From NCBI GenBank assembly GCA_030340625.1, contig JAOPHQ010005163.1, positions 62,001 to 126,000 on the forward strand: 64,000 nucleotides of DNA, read 5' to 3'. The notes beneath the pieces were generated by a model that saw only the letters and a program-made list of their open reading frames with translations, searched no databases and was not told where the DNA came from. Both the position numbers and the translations under genes were made by a program. Source of the stretch: Merluccius polli (lineage: Eukaryota > Chordata > Actinopteri > Gadiformes > Merlucciidae). Shown here piece by piece: positions 1 through 11,399 of this stretch; position 1 is the first letter of the stretch, and every line of letters starts with the position of its first letter.

Positions 1-59
1 AGAATGGTATCATTTTCTGATAAACTTAAATTTGTTGTTTATTTTTTGATCTTGCACAG

Positions 60-3000
60 GTGTACACGAGGTGCTCCATCAAGATCTCGACCCCCCTCGC
101 TCGGACCTCTTCCTGTTTCCAGACGAGAGTGGGAATTCCACCCAGGAGTCGAGCCCCTCCTACCCCATACTCCACTCCCCACTCATCACCCCCCGTCCCC
201 AATCTGGCCCAGGAGGCTGACGACTTCTGTATCCTGGACACTCCAGGCTCCAGAGGGGATGTAGGCTCATTTACTGATCATACGAAAATGTTTGAAAAGT
301 CTCCCGCACTCAGCAGCTGACAATGCAACACCTTGTTTATGAATGGTAACATTTCAGTACTAGAACTTTGCCATGACTTTGCGCCATCATAATCCATTCA
401 CAGTCGGTCCTGATGATACAAAAGTTTGTTGAAACCACTTTGCCTGGTATGGCATTTCATTGCTCGAAGGTTATAATCACATTATGAGAAACCTAATTAA
501 CACTAGGGTTTTTGCCTAGTCTTTCGATGACAAGAGCATGTTTTGTGTTCAACTTTTTAGAATGACACAGGTTTAATAATGCTGTGCTTTCCACCCTCGT
601 CTTAAGAATGCTGTGTCCTACTGCAGATACTGGAGGCTCCTGTTGTGACTTTAACAGAGCATGCGAACATGTCTGTCAAATGATATGATTACTCCAAGTA
701 ATGGAGTCCATGTAAACGCAGCATACGATTAATCCCAGTAATTAGAGTATGGTAGTGTGTGTGTGTGTGTCTCAGGATCGGAACCAAGAGCCTATAGTGA
801 ACCAGCTGACCTCCAGTTCCATAATAATCAAGGACAATTACTTCAGCCAGCCTTTGGAGGGAACAGGCTCGGGCCGCGGCGCCATGAACTATCCTGTCCC
901 AGAAGTGCGCTACCTCATAAAGGAGATCTCTGTGGTTTGGCATCTGTACGGCGGGAAAGACTTTGGGAACACCACCTTCACGGCCTCTCCTGCCAGGAGT
1001 CGGGGGTGAGAGACGCGCACCGTAAGACACCATTACATGTTCCAACTTATTGAGTTTGTTCACGCCACGTCATTTGCTTGTTTTGTTTGTTTTTCCGCGG
1101 CAGGACGACGCCCTACAGCTCCCCTTGTCAGACGCCAGTCAGACAGAGCCGGGGAGGTGGGGGGCGTCCCGGAGGTGGAAGAGGAAGGAACCCAGACGTC
1201 CTGATGGAGATACAGCTCAGCAAGGTAACACTCCACCAGCCTCATGCCTCCTCGTGTCTCATTAGTGACGTGCTTTTGAAGCGCCATGCTCTCGTCGAAG
1301 AGTCCATTAACGGGCTGCGTGCGGCGCCCACTCAGGTCAGGTTCCAGCACGAGGTCTACCCACATTCCCCGGGGGCCCCTGGCTCCACCGCCGACCAGCC
1401 CGTGTCCCGGCAGGTGTTTACTGTGCAGGACCTGGAGATCCGGGACAGGCTGGCCACCTCGCAGATGAACAAGTTCCTTTACCTCTACTCCAGCAAGGAG
1501 ATGCCCCGCAAAGCCCACTCAAACATGGTGAGGGAGGCGGTAATGTCACAATCGGGCTTGTACATCACCACGTCACATCCTATAGCCCGGTAATATTAAG
1601 GCTCTTAATTAATTTCTCTGCTTTGTTTCTTCCTCAGTTGACAGTCCGGGCGCTACACATGTGTCCAGAGGCTGGTCAGGCTCCTCAGGAGTGCTGTTTA
1701 CGTGTTTCCTTGATGCCCCTTCGCCTCAACGTCGACCAGGTAACAAACAAACAAAACCCAAAGTTTGGTTTGTACATCAAATGAAAATAAAAAATAAAAA
1801 CCTACCTATCGCCAAACCCAGGCTTGTCTAAAGGTATTTAAGCGCAATTCAGTTTAAGGAACATTTGCATCCACCACGATTGTTTTTGTCTACAGGATGC
1901 CCTGTTCTTCTTGAAGGACTTCTTTACCAGTCTCGCTGCAGAGGTAGAACTGTTCTCTCCACCCGACCAGGAAGGTAAAGCTACTTCACAATAGTCCTCC
2001 AAGTAACTTAGATGAGGAAGATCATCGTTAACTAAGAACTTTACAGTGTCATCATGTCGGTGTCATGCATGAATCAGTTTGTTTCTTCTCGCTTTGTGTC
2101 CGAAGCTCTCTGCGTATCCGTGAAGAAACCGGCTGGGCCAGAGATCTCCTGCAGCTTCTCCAAGTACCCCGGCAACAACCAGGACCCGGCGCCCATCATC
2201 TCTGTGCCGGCCCAGAGGAGACTCAGCCACAATGGCCTGTCCACCTCCGGGAGGGAGGAATGTGACACCGATGCTGCCTCCTCTTCCTTCACAGACCAAC
2301 CTGTTTTTTTCAGGTGAGGATCTCGAAGGATCTCCATTATGTCTTTTTTTTTGCAAATAATTTCAGTTGGTCGAGATTTTTGTTCATCATACTATGTTCA
2401 TGTTTTGTCTTTTTTCCAACAGGGAGTTTCGTTTCACTTCAGAGGTTCCAATCCGCTTGGATTACCACGGGAAGCATGTTTCCATGGAGCAGGTAAAGGC
2501 ACCGTCAAAATGAGTTGACCTTTGTGTTAAGTTGTGCTGTCTGAATGTGGAAACATTGTTGTTGTTGTTTCAGGGAACCTTCGCGGGGATCGTCATTGGG
2601 TTGACCCAGCTGAATTGCTCCGAGCTGAAACTGAGACGTCTGTGCTATAGACAAGGGTATGTTCGACATCAGTAAAATATCGGAATGGACTGGCCGCTGT
2701 TTAGCTCATCATATCAGAGGCACAAATGTGCTACAGTTAGTCGAAGTTGAAGATTATGTAGTATACAGAATACGTTAAATCAGTGGTCTTTCTTTAGTAA
2801 CGGTTGGTTTTCTTTGCAGTCTGTTAGGGGTGGATAAACTCTTCTCATATGCAATAAATGAGTGGTTAAATGACATCAAGAAGAACCAGCTTCCAGGACT
2901 TCTCGGTGGAGTGGGGCCTATTCACTCTCTGGTGCAGCTGGGTGAGTACCACATGGCTGATCAATATCCTCACATGCAGAGGACACCAACAACCAACTCC

Positions 3001-4671
3001 TACTACTACATTGGGTTTTGGAAAAGTGACTGTATTTTCATTGTGTCTTGTGGTAAAGAGCACAAGACAGAAAGTGTTTTTGTTTCCAGTCAGTCCCTCC
3101 AAGATTTCACGGGCCTTTTTTGTGATTGTTGCGGCCTAAAATGCCTGATGTTGCGTGAGCTTTTCCAAAAAATTGCGATGAAAGTTGCTGTGTTTTTTAG
3201 GCTTTTGTTGCGATTACAGTGCGAGAGGATGTGAAAGTTGCGATAAAAGTTGCTAAAGTTGCGATTTTTTAAATCTTTTAATTTTTTAATTTTTTAAATT
3301 CTAATATCTTTCGCAGATATTTTGGTCGGCAAGTTTGACATGTTGGACGCGCACATGCTGCATTTCTTGAATATCTTGAATGCGGTAAACACGGAAGTAA
3401 GGCGGAAGGTAGTTTGTCGACGTCAGTTCAAGACGACGCCAATGATTGGTCAAATTTGTGGGAAAGTTGCGGTGATTGGTTAAAATTGCAACACCGCCCT
3501 GAATTCGCAGGGATTGGCTGAAGTTGTGTTGAAGTTGCAAATCGCAGCATCATGAAATCCTGGAGGGTCTGTCCAGTATAGCCAGCATTACACTGCGGTT
3601 GCTGGTGAAATTAATGTTCTGCTCCTGGCATTGTAGCACTTGTTTTTGCTAAGCACTTCATCACATCAAAACTACTAGTCTGTACCCCTTTAACCCTGGC
3701 TGATGAAAACCCTGTTCATCCTCCTCGTCATTGTGCTCAGTTCAGGGATTCAGAGACTTGGTCTGGCTGCCCATTGAGCAGTACCGCAAGGACGGTCGGA
3801 TCGTGCGCGGATTCCAGCGCGGCACCGCGTCTTTTGGGACCTCCACTGCTATGGCCGCTCTGGAGCTCACCAACCGCATGGTGCGGACCATCCAGGTACA
3901 GTCGCCTCCTTTGTTACAGGTGCCATTAGTCCAATATCAACATGAGAGATGGCCCTCGAGCCTAAGAGGAAAAGGTCATTGGAAGGCCCTTTTTTTGAGT
4001 GTCGTGTGTCTTTATCATTGGTTTAGTCGGCAGCGGAGACGGCGTATGACATGGTGTCTCCCGGGCCTGATGAAAGAGATCCCAGAAGGATGAAGCGTAT
4101 TTATCACTACAGGCTGGCTCACCAGCCAGTGGACCTGAGGGAAGGCGTAGCTAAAGCCTACACCGTCGTCAAAGAGGTATGGAAACATACCTTTTTTTGT
4201 GTTTTTTGCCACAAAAAAAGGACATTTTATAGTTGAGTTGAACCTACACAAAATTCCTTCCTGTACATTTTGGCACACAAGTTTGGCACAAAAATGAACC
4301 ATCCGCTCGGGGACCACCATTAGGTTCATTCACATACGCACACAACTAGTGTTGTGGTTGCGCCGAATGAAAAGGTGCCTAATGATTGTGAATGCCAATT
4401 GAGGGGTGGTGTTGTGTGACGCGTGTCCGCGTGTCCTCAGGGAATCACCGACACGGCGCTGACCATCTACGACACGGCCACGCGGGAGCACGAGCACCGC
4501 GGCATGACGGGGGCGGTGGGCGGGGTTCTGCGGCAGCTGCCCCCGGCGGTGGTCAAGCCCCTGATCATGGCCACCGAGGCCACCTCCAACGTCCTGGGTG
4601 GGATGAGAAACCAGATCCACCCCGACGCCCGCCAGGAGGAGTCTCAGAAGTGGAGACAAGGGGAGGAGTAG
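60..4671 (+). CDS. atg2b: Autophagy-related protein 2 homolog B, C-terminal part (5' end outside window)
   Basis: ATG2B is a rod-shaped lipid-transfer protein that feeds phospholipid from the ER to growing autophagosomes and acts at lipid droplets. Exons seen: 60-260, 776-1005, 1104-1224, 1336-1527, 1638-1740, 1896-1974, 2106-2313, 2423-2492, 2574-2656, 2820-2941, 3746-3895, 4027-4176 and 4441-4671 (stop TAG). Translation follows vertebrate ATG2B closely, for example SDLFLFPDESGN, KEISVVWHLYGGKDFG, VSRQVFTVQDLEIRDRLATS, DQPVFFREFRFTSEVPIRLD and the C-terminal ATEATSNVLGGMRNQI. The final DESQKW-like end fits ATG2B better than ATG2A. Oddity: exon 60-260 changes frame internally. Its 5' half reads in one frame to SPSYPILHSPLITPRP, and its 3' half (EADDFCILDTPG) in another, next to C runs near 185-200. 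The rest is intact, so I read this as a base-call error rather than a dead gene. Earlier exons lie before the window. Confidence 0.93.
3091..3571. mobile_element. Non-autonomous DNA transposon (481 bp) in an atg2b intron
   Basis: The ends are imperfect inverted repeats: the left end starts CAGTCCCTCCAAGATTTC, and the right end reads the same way on the other strand as CAGACCCTCCAGGATTTC. The element is flanked by a 6-bp direct repeat, TCCAGT (3085-3090 and 3572-3577). The interior has repeated 'gttgcgat' words and an A/T-rich stretch, with no coding capacity. It sits in the intron between exons 2820-2941 and 3746-3895 and does not touch a splice site. Superfamily is uncertain: the CAG start fits hAT, but the visible duplication is shorter than the usual 8 bp. 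Confidence 0.65.
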
Positions 4672-5813
4672 TTGCCTGACCCCTCGTCTCCCGGAAGGGG
4701 GCGGAAAATAACAGTTATTATTGCACAAGATATGCGCTGCCAGTGACGATTCACATTTCAACGACTGTAGACTGCTCGGCACTTTTCAGACTGGAAGATT
4801 TTGATGTGTTTTTTTGTTGTTGTTGCTGTTTCAAGGTGAAAAAAAAGCTTTTAACGATTCAATAAGTAAACTATCTTGTAAATAGGGTTTCATCTCATAG
4901 GATATGTGGCACTTCGGTTTCATGTGATTTGGCATGTGTTAGACTACCGCAAAATCTCACTCATGGTGCCTTCATAGTGAGTTATCTAATGCAACGTTGA
5001 GAAAAAGGGACTTCGCCAGCGATGGGAATATATGCCAAACAGAGCGGCATATCGTTATGTGGAGACAGTTCTGTTTCATAAGTGAAGTAGAAACGGTTGG
5101 CCACAGTGCATTGCCTCATGAAACGCCTACATAAAGTTAATTAATTATGTCAACAAACAAGTCATATCCAACATGTGATGTCCTCAAATCCATACAATGA
5201 AGAATTGTTACTTGTGTTCCTAATATGTAATAGTTCATGCATATGTAAACACTAAGGGTAGTCACAGCAGTGTGAATGTTTTTCTGCATAAATGGCCCCC
5301 TCTAGTGACAGGTTATGTATACCTTGAGCACATGAATGATACATGGGGCAAAGACCTGACTTTATTCTTACGGTTAAATTATTATTTCGGCGCCTGTAAC
5401 TACTGCTGGCCAAAGTCTAATTGTCATGCAAGCTGCTTTTCTAACACTGAATCTTTTTATTTTATTCCTCTATTGTTATCCTTGTCGGTTTGCCACTTAC
5501 ATTTCGCAGTTGTTGATCCAAAACGTACGAAAGCTTACTCTGCATTGGTTTAAGACCTGTAACCAAAGTCTTAATATTGATTTTTAAGTTAATGTTTAAA
5601 TGGTACAGTTGAACGTTACGCTTTAGTGATCCGCAGTCTTTGAATCTGCTCTGCTCCTTGTTGTAAATACGTGTACAGGTAATTTTTGGTCTTTGTATTA
5701 AAAGCATGAATTGTTAAATTAAAAACGGAGACATGACAATAAGCATACGATGCATTTTTTTCATTTTTCATTAGTTGTATCCTAGTTTAGATACTATTCA
5801 TAAGGATTCAGAT
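4672..5813 (+). other. atg2b 3' UTR and flank, up to the hAT insertion
   Basis: This stretch has no gene. It is A/T-rich, begins directly after the atg2b stop codon and has AATAAA-like or ATTAAA words (for example ATTAAA near 5697-5702) that could end the transcript. The 8-bp word ATTCAGAT at 5806-5813 is the left target duplication of the mobile block that follows. Confidence 0.5.
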
Positions 5814-6266
5814 CAGGGGCGAGGCTAGCCCATTTTTAGGGGTGCTGAAGCACCCCTAAAAACAGGCTCAGCACCCCTAAAACTTGGGTAAGAAATGTTA
5901 TTCTAAAAATTGTGTTTGTCTTTGACAGGGTTAAATAATGTCCAAAACATACTCCGTAGTTTGTGGTTTAAAATGTATATGTTAAGGACAAAAATGAAAA
6001 CATCCCCGCTTAGCAAATGGTATCATCCTCTTCTCACCCCTCCTTCTCCTCTGCACCGCTCCGCAGCCCGACCGTCCAGCGCGACTCACGCAGAGTGAGA
6101 TCCGTTTAGTTGTAGTGTTGTGAATAAACTAAGTAAGTAATGCTCCAAAGCTGTCTCACACTTCTTTCCTTTTACCGAGAGTTGTTCCGGTTCCGATACC
6201 ATATCGGTGAGTGCTGGAGTCCAGGCACCGTTTACCAGTTAGCTCTGTTAGCCCGGTTAGCTCCGT

Positions 6267-7020
6267 AACTTACGCAATTCACGTAAATAACTTACGCAAT
6301 TTACGTAACTTACGCAATAAGTTACGCAATTTACGTAACTTACGCAATTTACGTAAGTTATTTACGTAATTTGCGTAACTTACGCAATTCACGTAACTTA
6401 CGCAATTTACGTAAATTGCGTAACTTATTGCGTAACTTACGCAATTCACTAACTTACGCAATAAGTTACGCAATTTACGTAACTTACGCAATTTACGTAA
6501 ATACCTTACGTAATTTGCGTAAGTTACGTAATTTGCGTAAGTTACGTAATTTGCGTAAGTTATTGCGTAAGTTACGTAAATTGCGTAACTTACGCAATTC
6601 ACGTAAATAACTTACGCAATTTACGTAACTTACGCAATAAGTTACGCAATTTACGTAACTTACGCAATTTACGTAAATACCTTACGTAACTTATTGCGTA
6701 AGTTACGTAAATTGCGTAACTTATTGCGTAAGTTACGTAAATTGCGTAACTTATTGCGTAAGTTACGTAAATTGCGTAACTTACGCAATTCACGTAAATA
6801 ACTTACGTAAATTGCGTAAGTTACGCAAATTACGTAAATAACTTACGTAAGTTACGTAAATTGCGTAACTTATTGCGTAAGTTACCAATTTACGTAACTT
6901 ACGCAAATTACGTAAGTTATTTACGTAAGTTACGTAACTTATGCAAATTACGTAAGTTATTTACGTAAGTTACGCAATTTACGTAAGTTACGTAAATAAC
7001 TTACGTAATTTAACGTAACT
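6267..7020. repeat. Palindromic TTACGTAA/TTGCGTAA satellite, copy 1
   Basis: This is a dense array of interlocking 8-12 bp words: TTACGTAA, TTGCGTAA, TTACGCAA and AACTTACGCAAT, with longer self-complementary groupings. Both strands look alike and both have long meaningless reading frames. TTACGTAA is the palindromic consensus for PAR-bZIP/NFIL3 proteins, and it recurs roughly every 20-30 bp in the lines I checked. The array is CpG-rich for an A/T-rich sequence. It decays at 7005-7110 into AACGTTAATAA words. Confidence 0.85.
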
Positions 7021-7445
7021 TAACAACGTAAATAACGTTAATAAAGTTAACAACGGTAACAACGTTAATAATGTTAATAACGTTAATAACGTTAACAATA
7101 TCAAAAACCTTTCTCAATCAATACATTCTCATGAAATATAACATGAAGCCCTGCCAGTGATGCGGCGTTTGGACCAGAGTGAAAACAAACGAAACGACAC
7201 ATCACTGTATACCACCAGTATGTGTGAAAACACTCACTGTGGCTTTTTAAATTAATTGTTATTTATTCATAGATTTATATCTGTTATTTTTCAGTTGTCT
7301 GACTATCAAGACAATAAAATAAAGTTAAATGTTTTTGTTTTGCTGTATTCATTCATTTTACAGAGGATTTAACCTGAACCAGGCTTTGCAACAATAATAA
7401 TCACATCACATTCATGGGGGCATAGTATATACTAACTCCTAGCGT

Positions 7446-7451
<6 letters not shown>

Positions 7452-7500
<49 letters not shown>
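7452..7500. repeat. (GT)n microsatellite in copy A1
   Basis: An uninterrupted GT dinucleotide run lies about 120 bp inside the right end of A1. The equivalent run in the second copy (about 17352-17448) is roughly twice as long. Confidence 0.95.
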
Positions 7501-7504
<4 letters not shown>

Positions 7505-7631
7505 ATAAAGTTATTTTTCAATAGACATATTTTTTGTTTTTGTGTGAAAAAAGGGTGGGTGGTGGCAGTGGGGCTCATTGGGTGCTCAGCACCCCTAAAG
7601 CTCTGACCCTAGAATCGCCCCTGCTCATGAC

Positions 7632-7880
7632 CATGGACGTTGCTAGCAATTGAAATAATCCGGGGCTGTAGCCCAGACCAGGGTTGGACTGGGAACCAAA
7701 TTCGGCCCTAGCAATTTTCTCTGACGGGGGGCGGGGGGGTGCGCGATCGTAACACACCCCGGACCGACGACCGACGTGGGGGGGGGGGGGTATTTTTTAT
7801 TTCACGGCACAGAGATCCGGGGCTATTCCCAAAAGATCCGGGGCTATAGCCCCGAATGCCCAGGTCTAACAACGTCCATG
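7632..7880. mobile_element. 249-bp hAT-type MITE inserted beside the A1 right end
   Basis: Terminal inverted repeats: CATGGACGTTG at 7632 and CAACGTCCATG ending at 7880. The element is flanked by identical 8-bp direct repeats, CTCATGAC (7624-7631 and 7881-7888), the hAT-size duplication. The interior contains 'ccggggctatagcccc' words that pair between halves and a G run. It has no coding capacity. It landed 8 bp from the A1 terminus. Confidence 0.8.
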
Positions 7881-8175
7881 CTCATGACCACAAGGTGAGA
7901 AGTGGTGCTGAGCCAAGAGGAACATTGTTGAAGCATTCATCTCATTCTGATTCATCACTCACCGCATGGAGGTGGACCTCAGGACTGTGTCCTCCTTCAG
8001 TCAAGCTCAGGTCTCTCTCTCTTTATCTCCCTCTGTCTCCCTCTGCGTGTCTCGATGGGGTGTGTGGTAAGTGTCCTAGACCTGGCTGAGCAGCAGGGGG
8101 TCAAGAGGGTCAAGATCCACAATAAACATTTTGATAAAAATACAGAATACATCTAATATACGCATGCCTTGTCTT

Positions 8176-8236
8176 ATATTATATTTCATGAGAATGTATT
8201 GATTGAGAAAGGTTTTTGATATTGTTAACGTTATTA
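8176..8236 (-). repeat. Inverted copy of the A-element interior
   Basis: About 58 bp here are the reverse complement of 7079-7138 and of the matching part of the second copy: the junction of the AACGTTAATAA array with the 'caaaaacctttctcaatc' unique sequence. A third, inverted and truncated piece of the same element is therefore embedded next to the THAP gene remnant, evidence that this block was assembled by several rearrangements. Confidence 0.75.
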
Positions 8237-8409
8237 AAGGCCATGGTGCAGGTTTAATTTTCTAACGAATTTGTGCATTTGCTTGTTGGTAATAAACATT
8301 TAAACTGTTATTCATTGTATTTGATGTTGTTGGGTATCACAAAACGTAATATAATACAAAAAAGTTCGTTTTTAGCCGTCTATATTTTAGCAGTTCGCGA
8401 TTGATTCTC

Positions 8410-8683
8410 ATTTCCCCCACAATGCATTGCATGACGTCACATGGGTGAGACGACAGACCAAAGCCCGCCGTGAGACCATTGAGAGAGACGAGTAGAGAGA
8501 GACTAGTAAGAGATTGTTCAGCAGATTATACAGATAAATACATATATATAGCCTAGATAGAGAGATAGATAGATAGACAGCATAGAACGATAGATAAATA
8601 GATACATAGAGAGAGATAGCCAGATAGCATAGCATAGACAGATAGCGTAGATAGCTAGATAGATAAACCCTCGAACCGGTATA
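8410..8683 (+). promoter_or_regulatory. Putative promoter of the THAP remnant, with CRE site
   Basis: Directly upstream of the THAP start codon is a perfect ATF/CREB palindrome, TGACGTCA (8432-8439), followed by a GATA/AGATAG simple-sequence tract (about 8500-8660). The site and spacing are consistent with a promoter carried by the element. Activity is inferred only. Confidence 0.35.
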
Positions 8684-10430
8684 ATGCCGGGCTACTGTGC
8701 TTGTGCCGGTTGTAAGAACTCCACCAAAACTGGACACAGCTCTATGGCTTCCCGAAGGACAAGGCAACCCTTCGACAGTGGGTTCACTTTGTCCGAGGCG
8801 GGCACATTTTTCAATGACCTCCGTCACCGCCAATACCAAGATTTGCAGCGCGCATTTCAAGGAGGACTACGACGAAGGGGATGCCAGAATGGTATCACTC
8901 GGGTTGAAGACCGAGAGGCTGGCGAAGCTGATTCCGACCACCGTGCCGTCTGTGCACAGCACCTCTTCGCCTGCCGCTACCACACCGAGAGGCACCGAGA
9001 AAGCAGAGATGCTACGGTAAGCCTCATGCTAATGCATGTCATGTTTATCTGCGCGTTAGCTAACCCTGTGCATACTACATACTGTGTTCCCTTTGACACC
9101 GCCTCCACTACAGTCATGATCAGTCTGAGATTAGAAAATGTCCAAAATGTCTAAATGTCCAAAAGCTTGTCGTATCTAACTAGAAAGCACCATGACTAGT
9201 GTTTGTTTGGATCACTGGCAAGCGGCTTTCACAACAGCGCGTGTGTGTTTGACTATTACGGTTCTTTCATATGTATTAAACGTGACTGTGTCGCTGACCC
9301 TTTTGAATTTGTTTGCGCAAGATGTTGATCGATGCTGCACAGCAGGAGACCGCGGACAGTGTCGATGTGAATGACCCCTTGCCCTCCACTTGTGACACTG
9401 GGACGCAGTGCAATGTGAAGCCCCGAAGGTCTCACGGTAAATGTTGGGTATTTTGGGTGGTCGATATGCTGTCTAAAACATGCGTTTCCAAAATCTATGC
9501 ATACAGGACATTTCCATACACATTGATGAAATTAATACATAGCCTACGTCAAAACATAACCACGTAGATTTGCCATGATTGTCATATGTTTGGGTATGTT
9601 TACTACCTCTGCCACAGCTGTGCAGGTGAACCTGAAGCCCAAGATGGTCAGTGTGAGGACACAGACCCAAACTTCCACCCCCCTCACTAGTCCTGACCAG
9701 ACCGATGATGAAGATGATCCGTCTGTCATCAGCGATTCATCGTGGGTGCCTGGAGGACATATGTCTGAGGATGAGGAGGAATTGTGTGAGGAGGAGCCAT
9801 CTCACACCTGTGACCCCCACCAAAAGTGAGATAATTTAAAGCCAACGTAGACCAACTTTGCATTTTCCTTTTTGTGTATCTGGTAGAATTGAATTCCCCC
9901 CCCTCTCTCTTTTTTGTTGTAGTGGCATTGACAAATTCATTGTTTGCCAAGAGGTGCTCATGAGCCTGTTTGCCCTCTGTCCGGCCTGTTGTGAGAAGTC
10001 GGATAGTAGGTTTTGTATACACAGCAGGCCATATCTCATTAGAAAATCAGAATATCTAATTAAAATTTGATAGCCCTGACTGTCTGCCCACATTCAAATT
10101 TGTCTTGCCAGTTAATTTACAATGTATGTACCAGGCTTTAGGCTGTGGGTTTATGATGCCATCATATTTGAGTGTTATACACTACTGGTCATGTGTGTTT
10201 CATTGAAAACATTTGACCAGTAATGTACCGTACTTACTCTATATTGAAACCTGATATACTGTTGATTACTCTTTTTTTTTCTTTTTTCTTTTTTACATAT
10301 CTAGGTCTGTGCATCATGTGGCTACCAACGTTTCTGGCAAAACCAGCCAATGCTCCACAGGAACATGGTGTCTCGTATTTCGGATCCCACAATGTGCTCC
10401 AATGCTCACATATCCCAACCAATACCTTTA
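8684..10430 (+). pseudogene. Broken THAP-domain transposon-type gene (Kolobok-like), 5' half only
   Basis: The start (ATG 8684) reads MPGYCACAGC, the first cysteine pair of a THAP zinc finger. The next part, YGFPKDKATLRQWVHF, lies in another frame, and TSVTANTKICSAHFKEDYDEGDARMV (cut here: ICSAHF supplies the final C-x2-H) in the third. The domain is therefore complete but split by two frameshifts. Later exon-like blocks are about 9322-9436, 9619-9827 (acidic, SEDEEELCEEE), 9923-10001 (FIVCQEVLMSLFALCPAC) and about 10305-10376 (CASCGYQRFWQNQP). The paired CPxC and CxxCG-x-R-W-x-x-Q-P motifs resemble THAP proteins of fish Kolobok-type transposons. That assignment is from memory of the family and is moderate. 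The DDE catalytic half is missing. Alternative: a decayed host THAP gene. Confidence 0.6.
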
Positions 10431-11002
10431 AACATGTATCATTCATAGAGTTACATTTATGCAAAATACCAATTAATTATGGGTGTGATAAATGCCCACA
10501 AAGTTGAAAGTTTAACTAGATACAAGACAGATTGTACTTGACAGTATGGATATGATCTACATCCAAGTCCAAAGCTGTTATATAAACTGAATTTAGAATT
10601 CAAGTTTAGGCATTGTACAGATTCAAACAGACATTAATTGTTATTGCGATACATAGTCTCCCTAGAAATATTTTACAGCATAAAACTGGCTAATGCAGAA
10701 CCAGCAGTTAGCTAGCAACGGCTTGGTGGTGGTTTTCTGCATGCTGCATGTTATGTTTTCTCTTTGTGTGCTGTTTATTGCTTTGTTTTTTTTACTTAGT
10801 TGTTGGTGGTGGGACCTTGCTGCTCTTGTGCCTGTCTTGTGTCACTGTACCCCATGTGGTTTTGCAAGGGGTTCTGCATGCTGCATGTCTGCCTGCTGCT
10901 CATTCTGTGTGCTGTGGTTTTATTTCTTTTGTTTGCATGAAATGTCTTTTATATAATTCAACATAGCTTACCAATCATTGTACCTGGTAGTGCCTTGTCT
11001 AC

Positions 11003-11155
11003 AGGTCCTTTTCGGATTCTGATTTTCGCACAAGATTACAATCAAGGAAATGTTGCAAAAATGCTCCCTTTACATCTCCATTTGACACTTTTCCCCATAA
11101 TTCCTTGTAGTATTAGTAGGAAAGGGAGTAAGGAATGATAACCCGAAAAGGACCT
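11003..11155. mobile_element. Small 153-bp MITE-like element
   Basis: The ends are inverted repeats: AGGTCCTTTTCGG at 11003, and the complementary CCGAAAAGGACCT closing at 11155. The interior is A/T-rich and non-coding. No clear target duplication is visible, so this could also be a simple inverted repeat. Confidence 0.5.
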
Positions 11156-11399
11156 CTGTGTGTGCTTTTGTCTTGGGTCTTGCTCTATGTGCTTTTGATA
11201 TCACTGCATGTATGCATGCATATTAGTGTGTGTGTGTGTGTGTGTGAGAGAGAGCTGACCCTCAGGTAAGACCACACTATTACATGTTGACCACACTTAT
11301 ACATGTTGATTTTTTTGTGCCAAACCATTTTTTGAGATTTGTTAACTTTCCAACCTGTCTCTTTGTTCAGTAATATACTTGGGATAAACTAATAAACTG

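Larger units (their letters stand above)
5814..7623. mobile_element. Complete 1.8-kb copy (A1) of the non-autonomous hAT-like element
   Basis: The left end starts CAGGGGCG at 5814 and the right end closes CGCCCCTG at 7623. Just inside the left end is a perfect subterminal palindrome (TTTTTAGGGGTGCT, 2-base loop, AGCACCCCTAAAAA; 5833-5862). AGCACCCCTAAA recurs at 5870-5880 and again at the right end, a likely transposase-binding pattern. The interior holds about 430 bp of unique sequence, a satellite (about 6267-7020), an AACGTTAATAA-type array to about 7100, and roughly 500 bp of unique sequence with a (GT)n tract. It has no coding capacity. The word beyond 7623 (CTCATGAC) differs from the left flank ATTCAGAT, so A1 lacks a matching duplication of its own. 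Confidence 0.65.

Noticed and set aside
6279..6793. Open frames in the TTACGTAA satellite, including long VTYANYV- or RKLRNL-type peptides on both strands
   Set aside because: They are translations of a short palindromic repeat, appear on both strands and in both array copies, and have no start context or domain.
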